Assembly: GCF_020523605.1 (NCBI RefSeq)
Contig: NZ_JAJAQI010000002.1
Coordinates: 124,001-188,000 of the forward strand
Reading direction: 5' to 3'
Length of the DNA: 64,000 bases
DNA from: Roseicella aerolata
GTDB taxonomy: Bacteria; Pseudomonadota; Alphaproteobacteria; Acetobacterales; Acetobacteraceae
Of the stretch, positions 26,458 through 35,658 are shown piece after piece. A program made the translations under genes and the position numbers. Under the pieces are notes generated by a model. That model saw only the letters and a program-made list of their open reading frames with translations, was not told where the DNA came from and did not search any database. The first letter of the stretch is position 1, and each line of letters opens with the position of its first letter.

Positions 26458-27221
26458 CCCCGATGCGTCTTTCCGTGAACATCGACCATGTGGCCACCCT
26501 GCGGAACGCACGCGGCGGCAGCTTCCCCTGCCCGGTCGAGGCGGCGAAGATGGCCATGGCGGCCGGCGCCGACGGCATCACCATGCATCTGCGGGAGGAC
26601 CGCCGGCATGTCCGCGACCGGGATCTGGAACGCGTGGCGACGGAGGTCGAGACCCGGCTGAATTTCGAGATGGCGGCGACCGAGGAGATGGTCGGCATCG
26701 CCCTCCGCCTCCGCCCGCCCGCCTGCTGCCTGGTGCCGGAAAAGCGGCAGGAGCTGACGACGGAGGGTGGGCTCGATGTATTGAGCGCCGGCCCCTATCT
26801 GGCCGAGGCGGTGCAGCGCCTTTCCGGCGCCGGCATCGAGGTCTCGATCTTCATCGAGGCCGATCCGCGCCAGATCGAGGCGGCTGCCCGCATCGGTGCG
26901 GAGGCGATTGAGTTGCATACCGGCACCTATGCCGATGCCGCGCCCGCCGACCGCCCGCCGGTCCTCGAGCGGCTGAAGGCGGGTGCGGCCGCCGCCGCCG
27001 CGCTCGGCCTGCACTGCCATGCCGGCCATGGGCTGAGCTACGAGACAATCGGGCCGATCGCTGCCATGCCGGAGGTGTCCGAGGTCAGCATCGGCCACTT
27101 CCTGATCAGCCAGAGCGTCTTCGAGGGCCTGCCGGTCGTCATCCGGCGATTCCAGGCGCTGATCGCGGCGGAACGGGGCTACAGCGGATTGCGTTCAAGA
27201 CTGAACGTCAGTCCGCTGTAG
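26454..27221 (+). CDS. pdxJ: Pyridoxine 5'-phosphate synthase
   Basis: A 255-residue TIM-barrel enzyme that condenses 1-deoxyxylulose-5-phosphate with 3-amino-1-phosphohydroxyacetone to give pyridoxine 5'-phosphate. Diagnostic pieces: LSVNIDHVATLRNARGG at the start, ITMHLREDRRHVRDRD, FIEADPRQIEAA, IELHTGTYA, the HAGHGLSY block and EVSIGHFLISQSVFEGL at the end of the barrel. It is coupled to pdxA by a 4-base overlap. The last 13 codons lie within a palindromic repeat (27181-27220), so the C-terminal tail YSGLRSRLNVSPL is probably not native to the family. Confidence 0.95.
   Translation: MTPMRLSVNIDHVATLRNARGGSFPCPVEAAKMAMAAGADGITMHLREDRRHVRDRDLERVATEVETRLNFEMAATEEMVGIALRLRPPACCLVPEKRQELTTEGGLDVLSAGPYLAEAVQRLSGAGIEVSIFIEADPRQIEAAARIGAEAIELHTGTYADAAPADRPPVLERLKAGAAAAAALGLHCHAGHGLSYETIGPIAAMPEVSEVSIGHFLISQSVFEGLPVVIRRFQALIAAERGYSGLRSRLNVSPL
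27181..27220. repeat. Palindromic element, CAGCGGATTGC family, copy 1
   Basis: Inverted repeat with outer arms ACAGCGGA / TCCGCTGT and inner arms GTTCA / TGAAC. It covers the final codons and the stop of pdxJ. It shares CAGCGGATTGC, GTTC, GAACG and CGCTG in the same order with the element at 29082-29120. Confidence 0.7.
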
Positions 27222-27232
27222 ACCGCTGTTTT

Positions 27233-27283
27233 TAGAGCAGATTCACGCTGCGGGGCGTTCACGCCCCTCCGCGATCTGCTCTA
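27233..27283. repeat. Palindromic element, GAGCAG/CTGCTC family, copy at pdxJ 3' side
   Basis: A 51-bp element with perfect 10-bp ends TAGAGCAGAT / ATCTGCTCTA and an inner GGGGCG-TTCA-CGCCCC hairpin. It lies between the convergent pdxJ and the small secreted gene at 27347. It is preceded by a short T-run, so it could also act as a terminator for either gene. It is the best-formed member of the family. Confidence 0.75.
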
Positions 27284-27346
27284 GCGGGACAGCAGCGATG
27301 CCCGGCCGGGTCCGGCACCGCACCGCCTGTCGGGCCGCATCCGCCG

Positions 27347-27724
27347 TCAGCGCCGGCGCCGCGGGTCCGATGCCTCGGCCATCTCCGGCATCTGGACCGG
27401 GGCGCGCTGCGCCATCATGCCGTCCGCCGGCTCCGGCCGGGTGCGGGTGATGGTCATATCGGCGCCGCCGCCCGAAAGCTTGGCCTCGCCCGGGTGGCCG
27501 AAGCTGCTGCCGGGTTCATAGGCCAGGCTGCGGTCCTGGCCACCGCCGGTCATCCGCCGGAAGCCGCCGCCCGCCAGATTGTCCCGCGGGGCGCCGCTCC
27601 AGCGGACCTCGAAATGCTCGCCACCCTGCAGGACCTGCATCTCCTGCGCGACGGCACCCTGCCCCTGCGCCGCGCCGATCAGGGCAGCCAGCGCCAGGGC
27701 GGACCACATGCTGCGTGACATCAT
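27347..27724 (-). CDS. Small secreted protein of unknown function
   Basis: A 125-residue protein with a clear signal peptide (MSRSMWSALALAALIGAAQ, likely cleavage after AVA at about residue 26). The mature part of about 100 residues is Gly/Met/Arg-rich with no cysteines and ends in four arginines. I do not recognise a domain. It faces pdxJ tail to tail and is divergent from the LLM monooxygenase at 27881. The start could be either of the two adjacent Met codons. Confidence 0.6.
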   Translation of the reverse strand: MMSRSMWSALALAALIGAAQGQGAVAQEMQVLQGGEHFEVRWSGAPRDNLAGGGFRRMTGGGQDRSLAYEPGSSFGHPGEAKLSGGGADMTITRTRPEPADGMMAQRAPVQMPEMAEASDPRRRR

Positions 27725-27880
27725 GATGTCTCCTCCGTCGCGGCTATCCGGGCCGCGTTGACGGGCGGAGACCTACCGCCGGCCTGTCGTGCCCGATGTG
27801 CCTGCGGGCACACCGCATGCCGGCTGGCGCTTCCAAGCAGCGCCGCGCAGGATGTGCGCCTGGGGAGCGACGGAGGGACC

Positions 27881-28963
27881 ATGCGCCCGCTCGAATTCGG
27901 CTGGTACCTGCCGACCAATGGCGACACCACCTGCTATGGCGAGGGCCCGGCGGTGGTGCCGGCCGGCACGGCGATGTTCGACCGCGTGGTGGCGGCGGCC
28001 GAGGCGGCGGGCTTCGAATACATGCTGGTCCCTGTGGCCGGCCCCTGCTGGGAGGCCTGGATCACCACCGCCTTCATGGCCGGCCGCTCCGCCTCCATCC
28101 GCATGCTGGTCGCGGCCCGGCCGGGCTATGTGAATCCGGTAATGCTGGCGAAGATGGTCACGACCTTCGACCAGCTGACGGGCGGGCGCATCGCGGTGAA
28201 CCTCATCGCCGGCCAGTCCGAGGCGGAAAACGCCGCCGACGGCATCCGCTACGGCAAGGAGGAGCGCTACGCCCTGATGGCAGAGGAGGTCGCCATCATG
28301 AAGGCGCTCTGGACCGCAACGGGTCCGCTCGACTGGGAAGGGCGGTTCCACACCCTCCGCGGCGCGCGCGTCATCCCGCCGCCCATCCAGCAGCCGCATC
28401 CGCGCTTCTACCTCGGCGGCGGCTCCCACCAGGCCTGGGAGATCTCGGCCGCGCATGCCGATGTGCACCTGTTCTGGGGTGACCGGCCGGATGCCATCGC
28501 GCTCCAGATGGCGGAGATCCGCGCCATGGCACGGGCGCATGGGCGGGAGGAGCACCTGGGCTTCGGCATGCGCCTGCAGATCATCTGCCGCGAGACGGAG
28601 CAGGCAGCCTGGGCCGCGGCGGAGGAACTGGTGCGCGGCGTCGGCGAGGACCGCAGCCGCGCGGTGCAGGCCAATATCGCCGGCTCGGTCGCCAATCAGC
28701 GCGTGCAGGCGCTGCTGCGCGAGACGGGCGGGTTGATTGCGCCGAATCTCTGGGCCGGCCTGGCGCGCGCGCGGCAGGGGGCGGGCGTGGCGGTGGTGGG
28801 CGACCCGGCGCAATGCGCCGCCGCGCTGCAGCGCTTCATCGATATCGGCTGCCACAGCTTCTGCCTCTCGGGCTACCTGCATGACGAGGAGGCGACGCGC
28901 TTCGCGCGCTGGGTGCGGCCGATCCTGCTGGAGCGGAATGCCGGGCGGATGCGCGCGGCATAG
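27881..28963 (+). CDS. LLM-class flavin monooxygenase, alkanesulfonate monooxygenase (SsuD)-like
   Basis: A 360-residue TIM-barrel FMNH2-dependent monooxygenase. It carries SsuD-type marks: LEFGWYLPTNGDT at the start, the AARPGYVNPVMLAKMVTTFDQLTGGRIAVNLIAG core in two pieces, the YGKEERY segment and FYLGGGSHQAWE, and the C-terminal SGYLHDEEATRF. Such enzymes release sulfite from alkanesulfonates, but related members oxidise other carbon sources, and no flavin reductase or sulfonate ABC transporter is nearby. CGGAGGG precedes the ATG at 27881; the frame is open 41 codons further up but lacks family residues. Confidence 0.88.
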   Translation: MRPLEFGWYLPTNGDTTCYGEGPAVVPAGTAMFDRVVAAAEAAGFEYMLVPVAGPCWEAWITTAFMAGRSASIRMLVAARPGYVNPVMLAKMVTTFDQLTGGRIAVNLIAGQSEAENAADGIRYGKEERYALMAEEVAIMKALWTATGPLDWEGRFHTLRGARVIPPPIQQPHPRFYLGGGSHQAWEISAAHADVHLFWGDRPDAIALQMAEIRAMARAHGREEHLGFGMRLQIICRETEQAAWAAAEELVRGVGEDRSRAVQANIAGSVANQRVQALLRETGGLIAPNLWAGLARARQGAGVAVVGDPAQCAAALQRFIDIGCHSFCLSGYLHDEEATRFARWVRPILLERNAGRMRAA

Positions 28964-28980
28964 CCCGCACCCGGCGGCAG

Positions 28981-29004
28981 CGGAGGGAGATTCACATCCC
29001 TCCG
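28981..29004. repeat. Hairpin element between convergent genes
   Basis: CGGAGGGA / TCCCTCCG stem with an 8-base loop, 18 bases after the monooxygenase stop. It shares AGATTCAC and CCCTCCGCGATC with the element at 27233-27283, so it is probably a diverged member of the same family. It may serve as a terminator. Confidence 0.55.
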
Positions 29005-29081
29005 CGATCCGCCCCGGCCGGAGCAGAGCGCGGGACGCCATGAGCGACCGGGCGCTTGGATCCGCTGGCAAAGCCAGGGGT

Positions 29082-29120
29082 GCAGCGGATTGCCGTTCGA
29101 TTTCGAACGCACTTCGCTGC
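29082..29120. repeat. Palindromic element, CAGCGGATTGC family, copy 2
   Basis: Inverted repeat GCAGCG / CGCTGC enclosing CGTTCG-ATTT-CGAACG. It resembles the copy at the pdxJ 3' end (27181-27220). It lies a few bases beyond the stop codon of the minus-strand puuE, between convergent genes. Confidence 0.7.
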
Positions 29121-29127
29121 AGGCGGG

Positions 29128-30063
29128 TCACGCTTGCGGCGGGTGCACCGCCAGCCAGTGCCGCGCGATATCGGCCCGGCGGCACACCCAGACATCCCGG
29201 TGCCGGCAGACATGGTCGAGGAAGCGCTCCAGCGCCGCCGCGCGCGCCGGGCGCCCGGCCAGCCGGCAATGCAGCCCGACCGACATCATCTTCGGCGTCC
29301 TCGTCCCCTCCCGCCGCAGGAAGTCGAAGGCGTCGGTCAGGTGCCGGGTGAAGCCGTCATTCGCGGTGAAGCCGGGCGGCACCGCGAATTTCATGTCGTT
29401 GTTGTCGAGCGTGTAGGGGATGACCAGCAGCGGCTTGCCCGCCGCCCGCACGTAATAGGGCAGGTCGTCGGCGTAGCTGTCGCTGTCATAGAGGAAGCCG
29501 CCATGCTCCGCGACCAAGCGGCGGGTGCGCAGGCTGATACGGCCGGTATACCAGCCGACCGGCTTCCGGCCGGTGGTCCGCTCGATCACCTCGACGCAGC
29601 GGGCGATCTCGGCGCGCTCCACCGCCTCCGGGACATTCCGGTAGTCGATCCAGCGCCAGCCATGGGAGGCGACCTCATGCCCGGCCTCCGTGAAGGCGCG
29701 CGCGACGGTCGGGTTCAATTCCAGCGCCCGACCGACGCCATAGATGGTGAGCGGCAGGTTGCGTTCGGCGAAGAGGCGGAGGATGCGCCAGACGCCGGCG
29801 CGGGCGCCGTAGTCGAACTGCGTCTCGGTCGAGAGGTCGCGCTCCTGCCGCGGCGTGCCGCCCGGAACCTCATGCAGGTAGAGCTCGCTATGGGCGTCGC
29901 CGTTGAGGACGGTGTTCTCCCCGCCCTCCTCGTAGTTCAGCACGAAGGAAAGGGCGAGGCGCGCGCCACCCGGCCATTGCGGATCGGGCGGATTGGGGCC
30001 GTAGCCCAGGAAGTCGCGGGGGTGCTCGGTCTCGGCGGCGAGGATGTGCAGGGCGTCGGTCAT
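29128..30063 (-). CDS. puuE: Allantoinase PuuE-like polysaccharide-deacetylase-fold hydrolase
   Basis: A 311-residue NodB-fold protein of the PuuE group (cofactor-independent allantoinases or related amidohydrolases). Typical blocks: DFLGYGPNPPDPQWPGGARLA, VLNYEEGGEN, the GARAGVWRIL helix, HEVASHGWRWIDY, PVGWYTGR and the SVGLHCRLAGRPAR end. It hydrolyses allantoin or a similar ureide, and so would supply the pathway in which allE (16256-17020) acts. ATG at 30063 aligns with the family; the 17 upstream residues are not conserved. It lies downstream of ilvC, separated by a terminator hairpin, so it probably has its own promoter or is read through. Confidence 0.85.
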   Translation of the reverse strand: MTDALHILAAETEHPRDFLGYGPNPPDPQWPGGARLALSFVLNYEEGGENTVLNGDAHSELYLHEVPGGTPRQERDLSTETQFDYGARAGVWRILRLFAERNLPLTIYGVGRALELNPTVARAFTEAGHEVASHGWRWIDYRNVPEAVERAEIARCVEVIERTTGRKPVGWYTGRISLRTRRLVAEHGGFLYDSDSYADDLPYYVRAAGKPLLVIPYTLDNNDMKFAVPPGFTANDGFTRHLTDAFDFLRREGTRTPKMMSVGLHCRLAGRPARAAALERFLDHVCRHRDVWVCRRADIARHWLAVHPPQA

Positions 30064-30102
30064 GCCGGTGATTCTCGCGCGGCGGCCGCACCCCGGCAAG
30101 AA

Positions 30103-30131
30103 GAAGGGCGCCACCCTCGCGGATGGCGCCC
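30103..30131 (-). terminator. Rho-independent-type terminator of the ilv operon
   Basis: On the minus strand a GGGCGCC / GGCGCCC stem with a 12-base loop is followed by TTCTTCTTG, 26 bases after the ilvC stop codon. This is the clearest intrinsic-terminator shape in the window. It separates ilvC from puuE. Confidence 0.7.
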
Positions 30132-30156
30132 CCCGGTCATCGGTCCGTCCGACCGG

Positions 30157-31729
<1,573 letters not shown>

Positions 31730-31759
31730 CGGGGCATCACGGGCGAGAGGGAAGGTCGC

Positions 31760-31778
31760 GGGGTGGCAAGGCCACCCC
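31760..31778 (-). promoter_or_regulatory. Hairpin between ilvB and ilvN
   Basis: Perfect 8-bp stem GGGGTGGC / GCCACCCC with an AAG loop in the 75-base ilvB-ilvN gap. No T-run follows. It could stabilise the ilvB mRNA or partly terminate, lowering ilvN/ilvC output. No leader peptide is visible. Confidence 0.4.
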
Positions 31779-31804
31779 GCCGGGCTGCGGGAGGTCCGGC
31801 CGGG

Positions 31805-33598
31805 TCAGACCAGGACCTTCCCCTCATCCGTCACGCCGGCAACGCCGCCGGTCTGGCCGGGGGCCAGGATCATCTCGTTATGCGCGGCGCCCGAGGGGAT
31901 CATCGGGAAGCAGTTCTCGTCCTTGGCGACGGCGATATCGGCGATGACCGGGCCGGGATGCGCCAGCATCTCGCGGATGCCGGCATCGAGGTCCTCGGCG
32001 CGCGTCACGCGGATGCCCCGCGCGTGGAAACTCTCGGCCAGCTTCACGAAATCCGGCAGCGCGGCGGAGTAGCTCTCGGAATACCGGCTGCCATGCAGCA
32101 GTTCCTGCCACTGCCGCACCATGCCCATGTATTCGTTGTTCAGGATGAAGACCTTCACCGGCAGGCGGTACTGCGACAGCGTCCCCATCTCCTGGATGTT
32201 CATCAGGATCGAGGCCTCGCCGGCGATGTCGATCACCAGCGCATCGGGATGCGCGATCTGCACGCCCATCGCGGCCGGCAGGCCATAGCCCATGGTGCCG
32301 AGCCCGCCCGAGGTCATCCAGCGGTTCGGCTGCTCGAAGCCGAAATACTGGGCGGCCCACATCTGGTGCTGGCCGACCTCGGTGGTGATGTAGGTGTCGC
32401 GCCCCATCTCCCGCGTGATCTCGTACAGGCGCTTCACCGCGTGCTGCGGCTTGATGATGCTGCCCTGCTGGACGTAGGCCAGGCACTGCTTGCCGCGCCA
32501 TTCCTCGATCTGCCGCCACCAGGCGGCGAGCGCCGCCTTGTCCTGCTGCGCGCTCTCCTCCTTCCAGGCCTCGATCAGCGCCGCCAGCACGCGGGCGGCA
32601 TCGCCCACGATCGCCACATCCACCTTGACGTTCTTGTTGATGGAGGACGGATCGATATCGGCGTGGATCTTCTTCGAGTTCGGCGAGAAGGCATTCAGCC
32701 GCCCCGTCACCCGGTCGTCGAAGCGCGCGCCGATGTTCAGCATGACGTCGCAGCCATGCATGGCGAGATTCGCCTCATAGGTCCCGTGCATGCCGAGCAT
32801 GCCGAGGAATTGCGGATCCGTGGAGGGATAGGCGCCGAGGCCCATCAGCGTGTTCGTGCAGGGCATGCCGGTCATGCGCACGAACTCGGTGAGCAGGCGG
32901 GAGGCCTCAGGGCCGGCATTGATGACGCCGCCGCCGGAATAGACGACCGGCCGCTTCGCGCCCTTCAGCAGCCGCACCGCCTCGCGGATCGGGTCGGCGC
33001 CCGGCTCGGTCTGCGGGCGGTAGCTGCGATGCGGGGCCTGCGGCGCCTCGGCATAGGGGCCCTTGCCGATCAGGATGTCCTTCGGCAGATCGATCACCAC
33101 CGGACCCGGCCGGCCGGACTTCGCGACATAGAAGGCCTCGTGCACCGTGCCAGCGAGTTTGTTGATGTCCTTGACCAGGTAGTTGTGCTTGGTCGCGGGC
33201 CGGGTGATGCCGGTGGTGTCGGCTTCCTGGAAGGCGTCGTTGCCGATCAGATGGGTCGGCACCTGGCCGGTCAGGCAGATGACCGGGATGCTGTCCATCA
33301 GCGCATCCACCAGGCCGGTGACGGCATTGGTCGCGCCGGGGCCGGAGGTGACGAGCACCACACCCACCTTGCCGGTGGAGCGGGCATAGCCCTCGGCCGC
33401 ATGCACCGCCGCCTGCTCATGCCGCACCAGGATGTGGCGGATGGCGTTCTGCTGGAACAGCGCGTCATAGAGCGGCAGGACCGCGCCGCCGGGATAGCCG
33501 AAGATGACCTCTACGCCCTGGTCCTTCAGCGCCTGGAGGACGATCTCCGCACCGGTCATGGTGCGGGCCTCGGTCTGGGTCTGGAGGGTGGCGGACAT
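31805..33598 (-). CDS. ilvB: Acetolactate synthase large (catalytic) subunit
   Basis: A 597-residue thiamine-diphosphate enzyme making acetolactate and acetohydroxybutyrate. It has VEVIFGYPGGAVLPLYD, catalytic Glu in RHEQAAVHAAEGYARSTGK, and the PP-domain stretch ending FILNNEYMGMVRQWQ. The Mg-binding motif reads IAGEAS, with Glu where GDG/GDA is usual; I recall similar variants in other alphaproteobacterial IlvB. The ATG at 33598 (MSATLQ) has GAGGA eight bases ahead and is preferred over an ATG six codons upstream. It is 84 bases downstream of miaA and starts the ilvBNC unit. Confidence 0.96.
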   Translation of the reverse strand: MSATLQTQTEARTMTGAEIVLQALKDQGVEVIFGYPGGAVLPLYDALFQQNAIRHILVRHEQAAVHAAEGYARSTGKVGVVLVTSGPGATNAVTGLVDALMDSIPVICLTGQVPTHLIGNDAFQEADTTGITRPATKHNYLVKDINKLAGTVHEAFYVAKSGRPGPVVIDLPKDILIGKGPYAEAPQAPHRSYRPQTEPGADPIREAVRLLKGAKRPVVYSGGGVINAGPEASRLLTEFVRMTGMPCTNTLMGLGAYPSTDPQFLGMLGMHGTYEANLAMHGCDVMLNIGARFDDRVTGRLNAFSPNSKKIHADIDPSSINKNVKVDVAIVGDAARVLAALIEAWKEESAQQDKAALAAWWRQIEEWRGKQCLAYVQQGSIIKPQHAVKRLYEITREMGRDTYITTEVGQHQMWAAQYFGFEQPNRWMTSGGLGTMGYGLPAAMGVQIAHPDALVIDIAGEASILMNIQEMGTLSQYRLPVKVFILNNEYMGMVRQWQELLHGSRYSESYSAALPDFVKLAESFHARGIRVTRAEDLDAGIREMLAHPGPVIADIAVAKDENCFPMIPSGAAHNEMILAPGQTGGVAGVTDEGKVLV

Positions 33599-33682
33599 GG
33601 GGTCTTCCTCGGGCAATGCGTCGCCGCCCGGCGGGGGCCAGTGCGGCGAGGGGCGGAGGGTTACGCCCCCTGCTGCGCCGCG

Positions 33683-34681
33683 TCAACGCCCCGAATCAAC
33701 AAACGCGAAGATTTCCGGCGCATCGCTTTCCTGAAATTGCGCCAAACCCTCAATCCGCGCATGGATGATATGCGTCACGCTCGGGTCGGCGAGCCGATGG
33801 TGGCGGAACCAGGTGGCCTGGCGCTTGGTATATTGCCCGGTGTTCAGCACCGCCCGCTCCCGCGCCGCGGCTAGGCTCATCCGGCCGGCGAGATGCGCCA
33901 GCAGTTCCGGGACGCCATGCGCGCGCATGGCCGGCAGGGCGGGATCGAGCCCCTGGGCGCCGAGCGCCCGCACCTCTTCCAGCGCGCCGCCGGCCAGCAT
34001 GGCGTCGAAGCGGCGGGCGATGGCGGCGCGCAGCGCATCGCGCGGCGGGTCCAGCAGGAGGGCGGCGAAGCGCCAGGGGAGGCCATGAAGCGGGGCGGGA
34101 CCGGTCGTGCCCCCCTCCCGCTGCCAGGCGAGCAGCCCCCTGCCCGTCCCCCGCCAGACCTCGAAGGCGCGGGCGATGCGCTGGCTGTCGCCGGGCCGCA
34201 GCGTCGCCGCCGTCTCGGGGTCCGCTTCCGCCAGCCTCGCATGCAGCGCCGGCGCGCCGAGCTCGGCCAGCAGGCTTCGCGCCTCCGCCCGCGCCTCCGC
34301 CGGGACAGGCGGGATGGCGGAGAGCCCCTCGGTCAGCGAGAGGAAATAAAGCCCTGTGCCGCCGCAGAGGATCGGCAGCCGCCCCGCCGCCCGCGCCGCC
34401 GCCATGGCCGCCAGGGCCTGTTCCCGCCACCAGGCGACGCTCGCCGCCTCCGCCGCCGGGCGGATACCGTAGAGGCGGTGCGGCACGAGTGCCTCTTCCT
34501 CGGGCGTCGGGCGCGCGGTCAGCACCCGCAACTCGCGGTAGAGCTGCATGGAATCGGCATTGATGACGGTGCCGTCCAGCCGCTCGGCAAGGCCGAGGGT
34601 GAGGGCCGATTTCCCGCTCGCGGTCGGGCCGGCGACGATCAGCGCCGGCGGCCCGGCATCATGCGCCTGCGATTGCGTCAT
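33683..34681 (-). CDS. miaA: tRNA dimethylallyltransferase
   Basis: A 332-residue enzyme that adds a dimethylallyl group to A37 of tRNAs reading UNN codons. The P-loop GPTASGKS is at 18-25, followed by INADSMQLYRELRVLTARPT with the catalytic Asp, the GGTGLYFLSL block and the QYTKRQATWFRHH C-terminal signature. It sits directly upstream of ilvB on the same strand and divergent from serB (83-bp gap). This miaA-ilvBNC arrangement is shared by many alphaproteobacteria. Confidence 0.95.
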   Translation of the reverse strand: MTQSQAHDAGPPALIVAGPTASGKSALTLGLAERLDGTVINADSMQLYRELRVLTARPTPEEEALVPHRLYGIRPAAEAASVAWWREQALAAMAAARAAGRLPILCGGTGLYFLSLTEGLSAIPPVPAEARAEARSLLAELGAPALHARLAEADPETAATLRPGDSQRIARAFEVWRGTGRGLLAWQREGGTTGPAPLHGLPWRFAALLLDPPRDALRAAIARRFDAMLAGGALEEVRALGAQGLDPALPAMRAHGVPELLAHLAGRMSLAAARERAVLNTGQYTKRQATWFRHHRLADPSVTHIIHARIEGLAQFQESDAPEIFAFVDSGR

Positions 34682-34764
34682 GGGCCGGGCTTCGCCATAG
34701 AGCGGGCCGTCGCCGGGCCACCCCCGGCGGCGCCTGTCCGCTCGACCCCCATGCAGGGCGCCGC

Positions 34765-35658
34765 ATGTCCCAGATCCTCACCCTGGTCGCGCCCCCGGGC
34801 GGCCTCAGCCAGCCCCTCCTCCACCGGGTCCGCGATGCGCTGCAGGCGCTCGGCGCCACCGCCGGCGCGCCAGACTGGCTGGCGCCGGAGGAGGCCGCCG
34901 ACCTGCCCTTCGATGGGCTGGCGGCCGAGCAGGCAATCGCCGCCGCGACCACGGCGCTGGACGGCGCCCTGGTGGACGCCATCGCCACGCCGGCCGAGGG
35001 CCGGCGCAAGCGTCTGCTGCTGGCCGATATGGACAGCACGATCGTGACCAGCGAGACGCTGGACGAGATCGCCGCCTATGCCGGGCTGAAGGAACCGATC
35101 GCCGAGATCACCCGCCGTTCCATGAATGGGGAGCTGGATTTCCGCCAGGCGCTGATCGAGCGCGTCGGCATGCTGCAGGGCCTGCCCATCTCGGCGCTGG
35201 AGCGGACCTGGGAGGCGACGGCGCTGACCGCGGGCGCGCTGGAACTGGTGGCGACCATGCGGGCCAATGGCGCGCATTGCGCCCTCGTCTCCGGCGGCTT
35301 CACCTTCTTCACGGGCCGCGTCGCGGATCTGGTCGGCTTCCATGCGCACTACTCCAACACCCTGGAGATCGCGGATGGCAAGCTGACCGGCAAGGTGGGG
35401 GAGCCGATCCTGGACCGGGATGCCAAGCTCGCCACGCTGAAGCGCCTGGCCGCCGAGCACGGGCTGCCGCTGGAGGCGGCGCTGACGGTGGGTGATGGGG
35501 CGAACGACCTCGCCATGATCCAGGCGGCCGGGCTCGGCGTGGCCTTCCGCGCCAAGCCGGTGGTGGCGGCGGCGGCGCGGGCCAGGGTGGATCATGCCGA
35601 TCTGCGGGCGCTGCTGTTCGCCCAGGGCTACCGGGCGGCGGAGATCATCGGGGGCTGA
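34765..35658 (+). CDS. serB: Phosphoserine phosphatase
   Basis: A 297-residue HAD-superfamily phosphatase, the last step of serine synthesis. The aspartate nucleophile motif is DMDST (88-92). The later HAD motifs are SGGFTFFT and the Lys in KLATLKRL, then VGDGANDLAMI. The N-terminal 80 residues form the poorly conserved ACT-like extension usual in alphaproteobacterial SerB. Its last 14 bases overlap, tail to tail, the 3' end of the large HWE kinase gene on the other strand. Confidence 0.95.
   Translation: MSQILTLVAPPGGLSQPLLHRVRDALQALGATAGAPDWLAPEEAADLPFDGLAAEQAIAAATTALDGALVDAIATPAEGRRKRLLLADMDSTIVTSETLDEIAAYAGLKEPIAEITRRSMNGELDFRQALIERVGMLQGLPISALERTWEATALTAGALELVATMRANGAHCALVSGGFTFFTGRVADLVGFHAHYSNTLEIADGKLTGKVGEPILDRDAKLATLKRLAAEHGLPLEAALTVGDGANDLAMIQAAGLGVAFRAKPVVAAAARARVDHADLRALLFAQGYRAAEIIGG

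Noticed and set aside
29082-29120. CGTTCG...CGAACG resembling a tRNA T-loop
   Set aside because: No acceptor stem, anticodon arm or CCA context; it is part of a palindromic repeat.
33599-33682. Leader-peptide attenuator ahead of ilvB
   Set aside because: No short frame rich in Ile/Val/Leu codons and no terminator/antiterminator pair in the 84-base miaA-ilvB gap.
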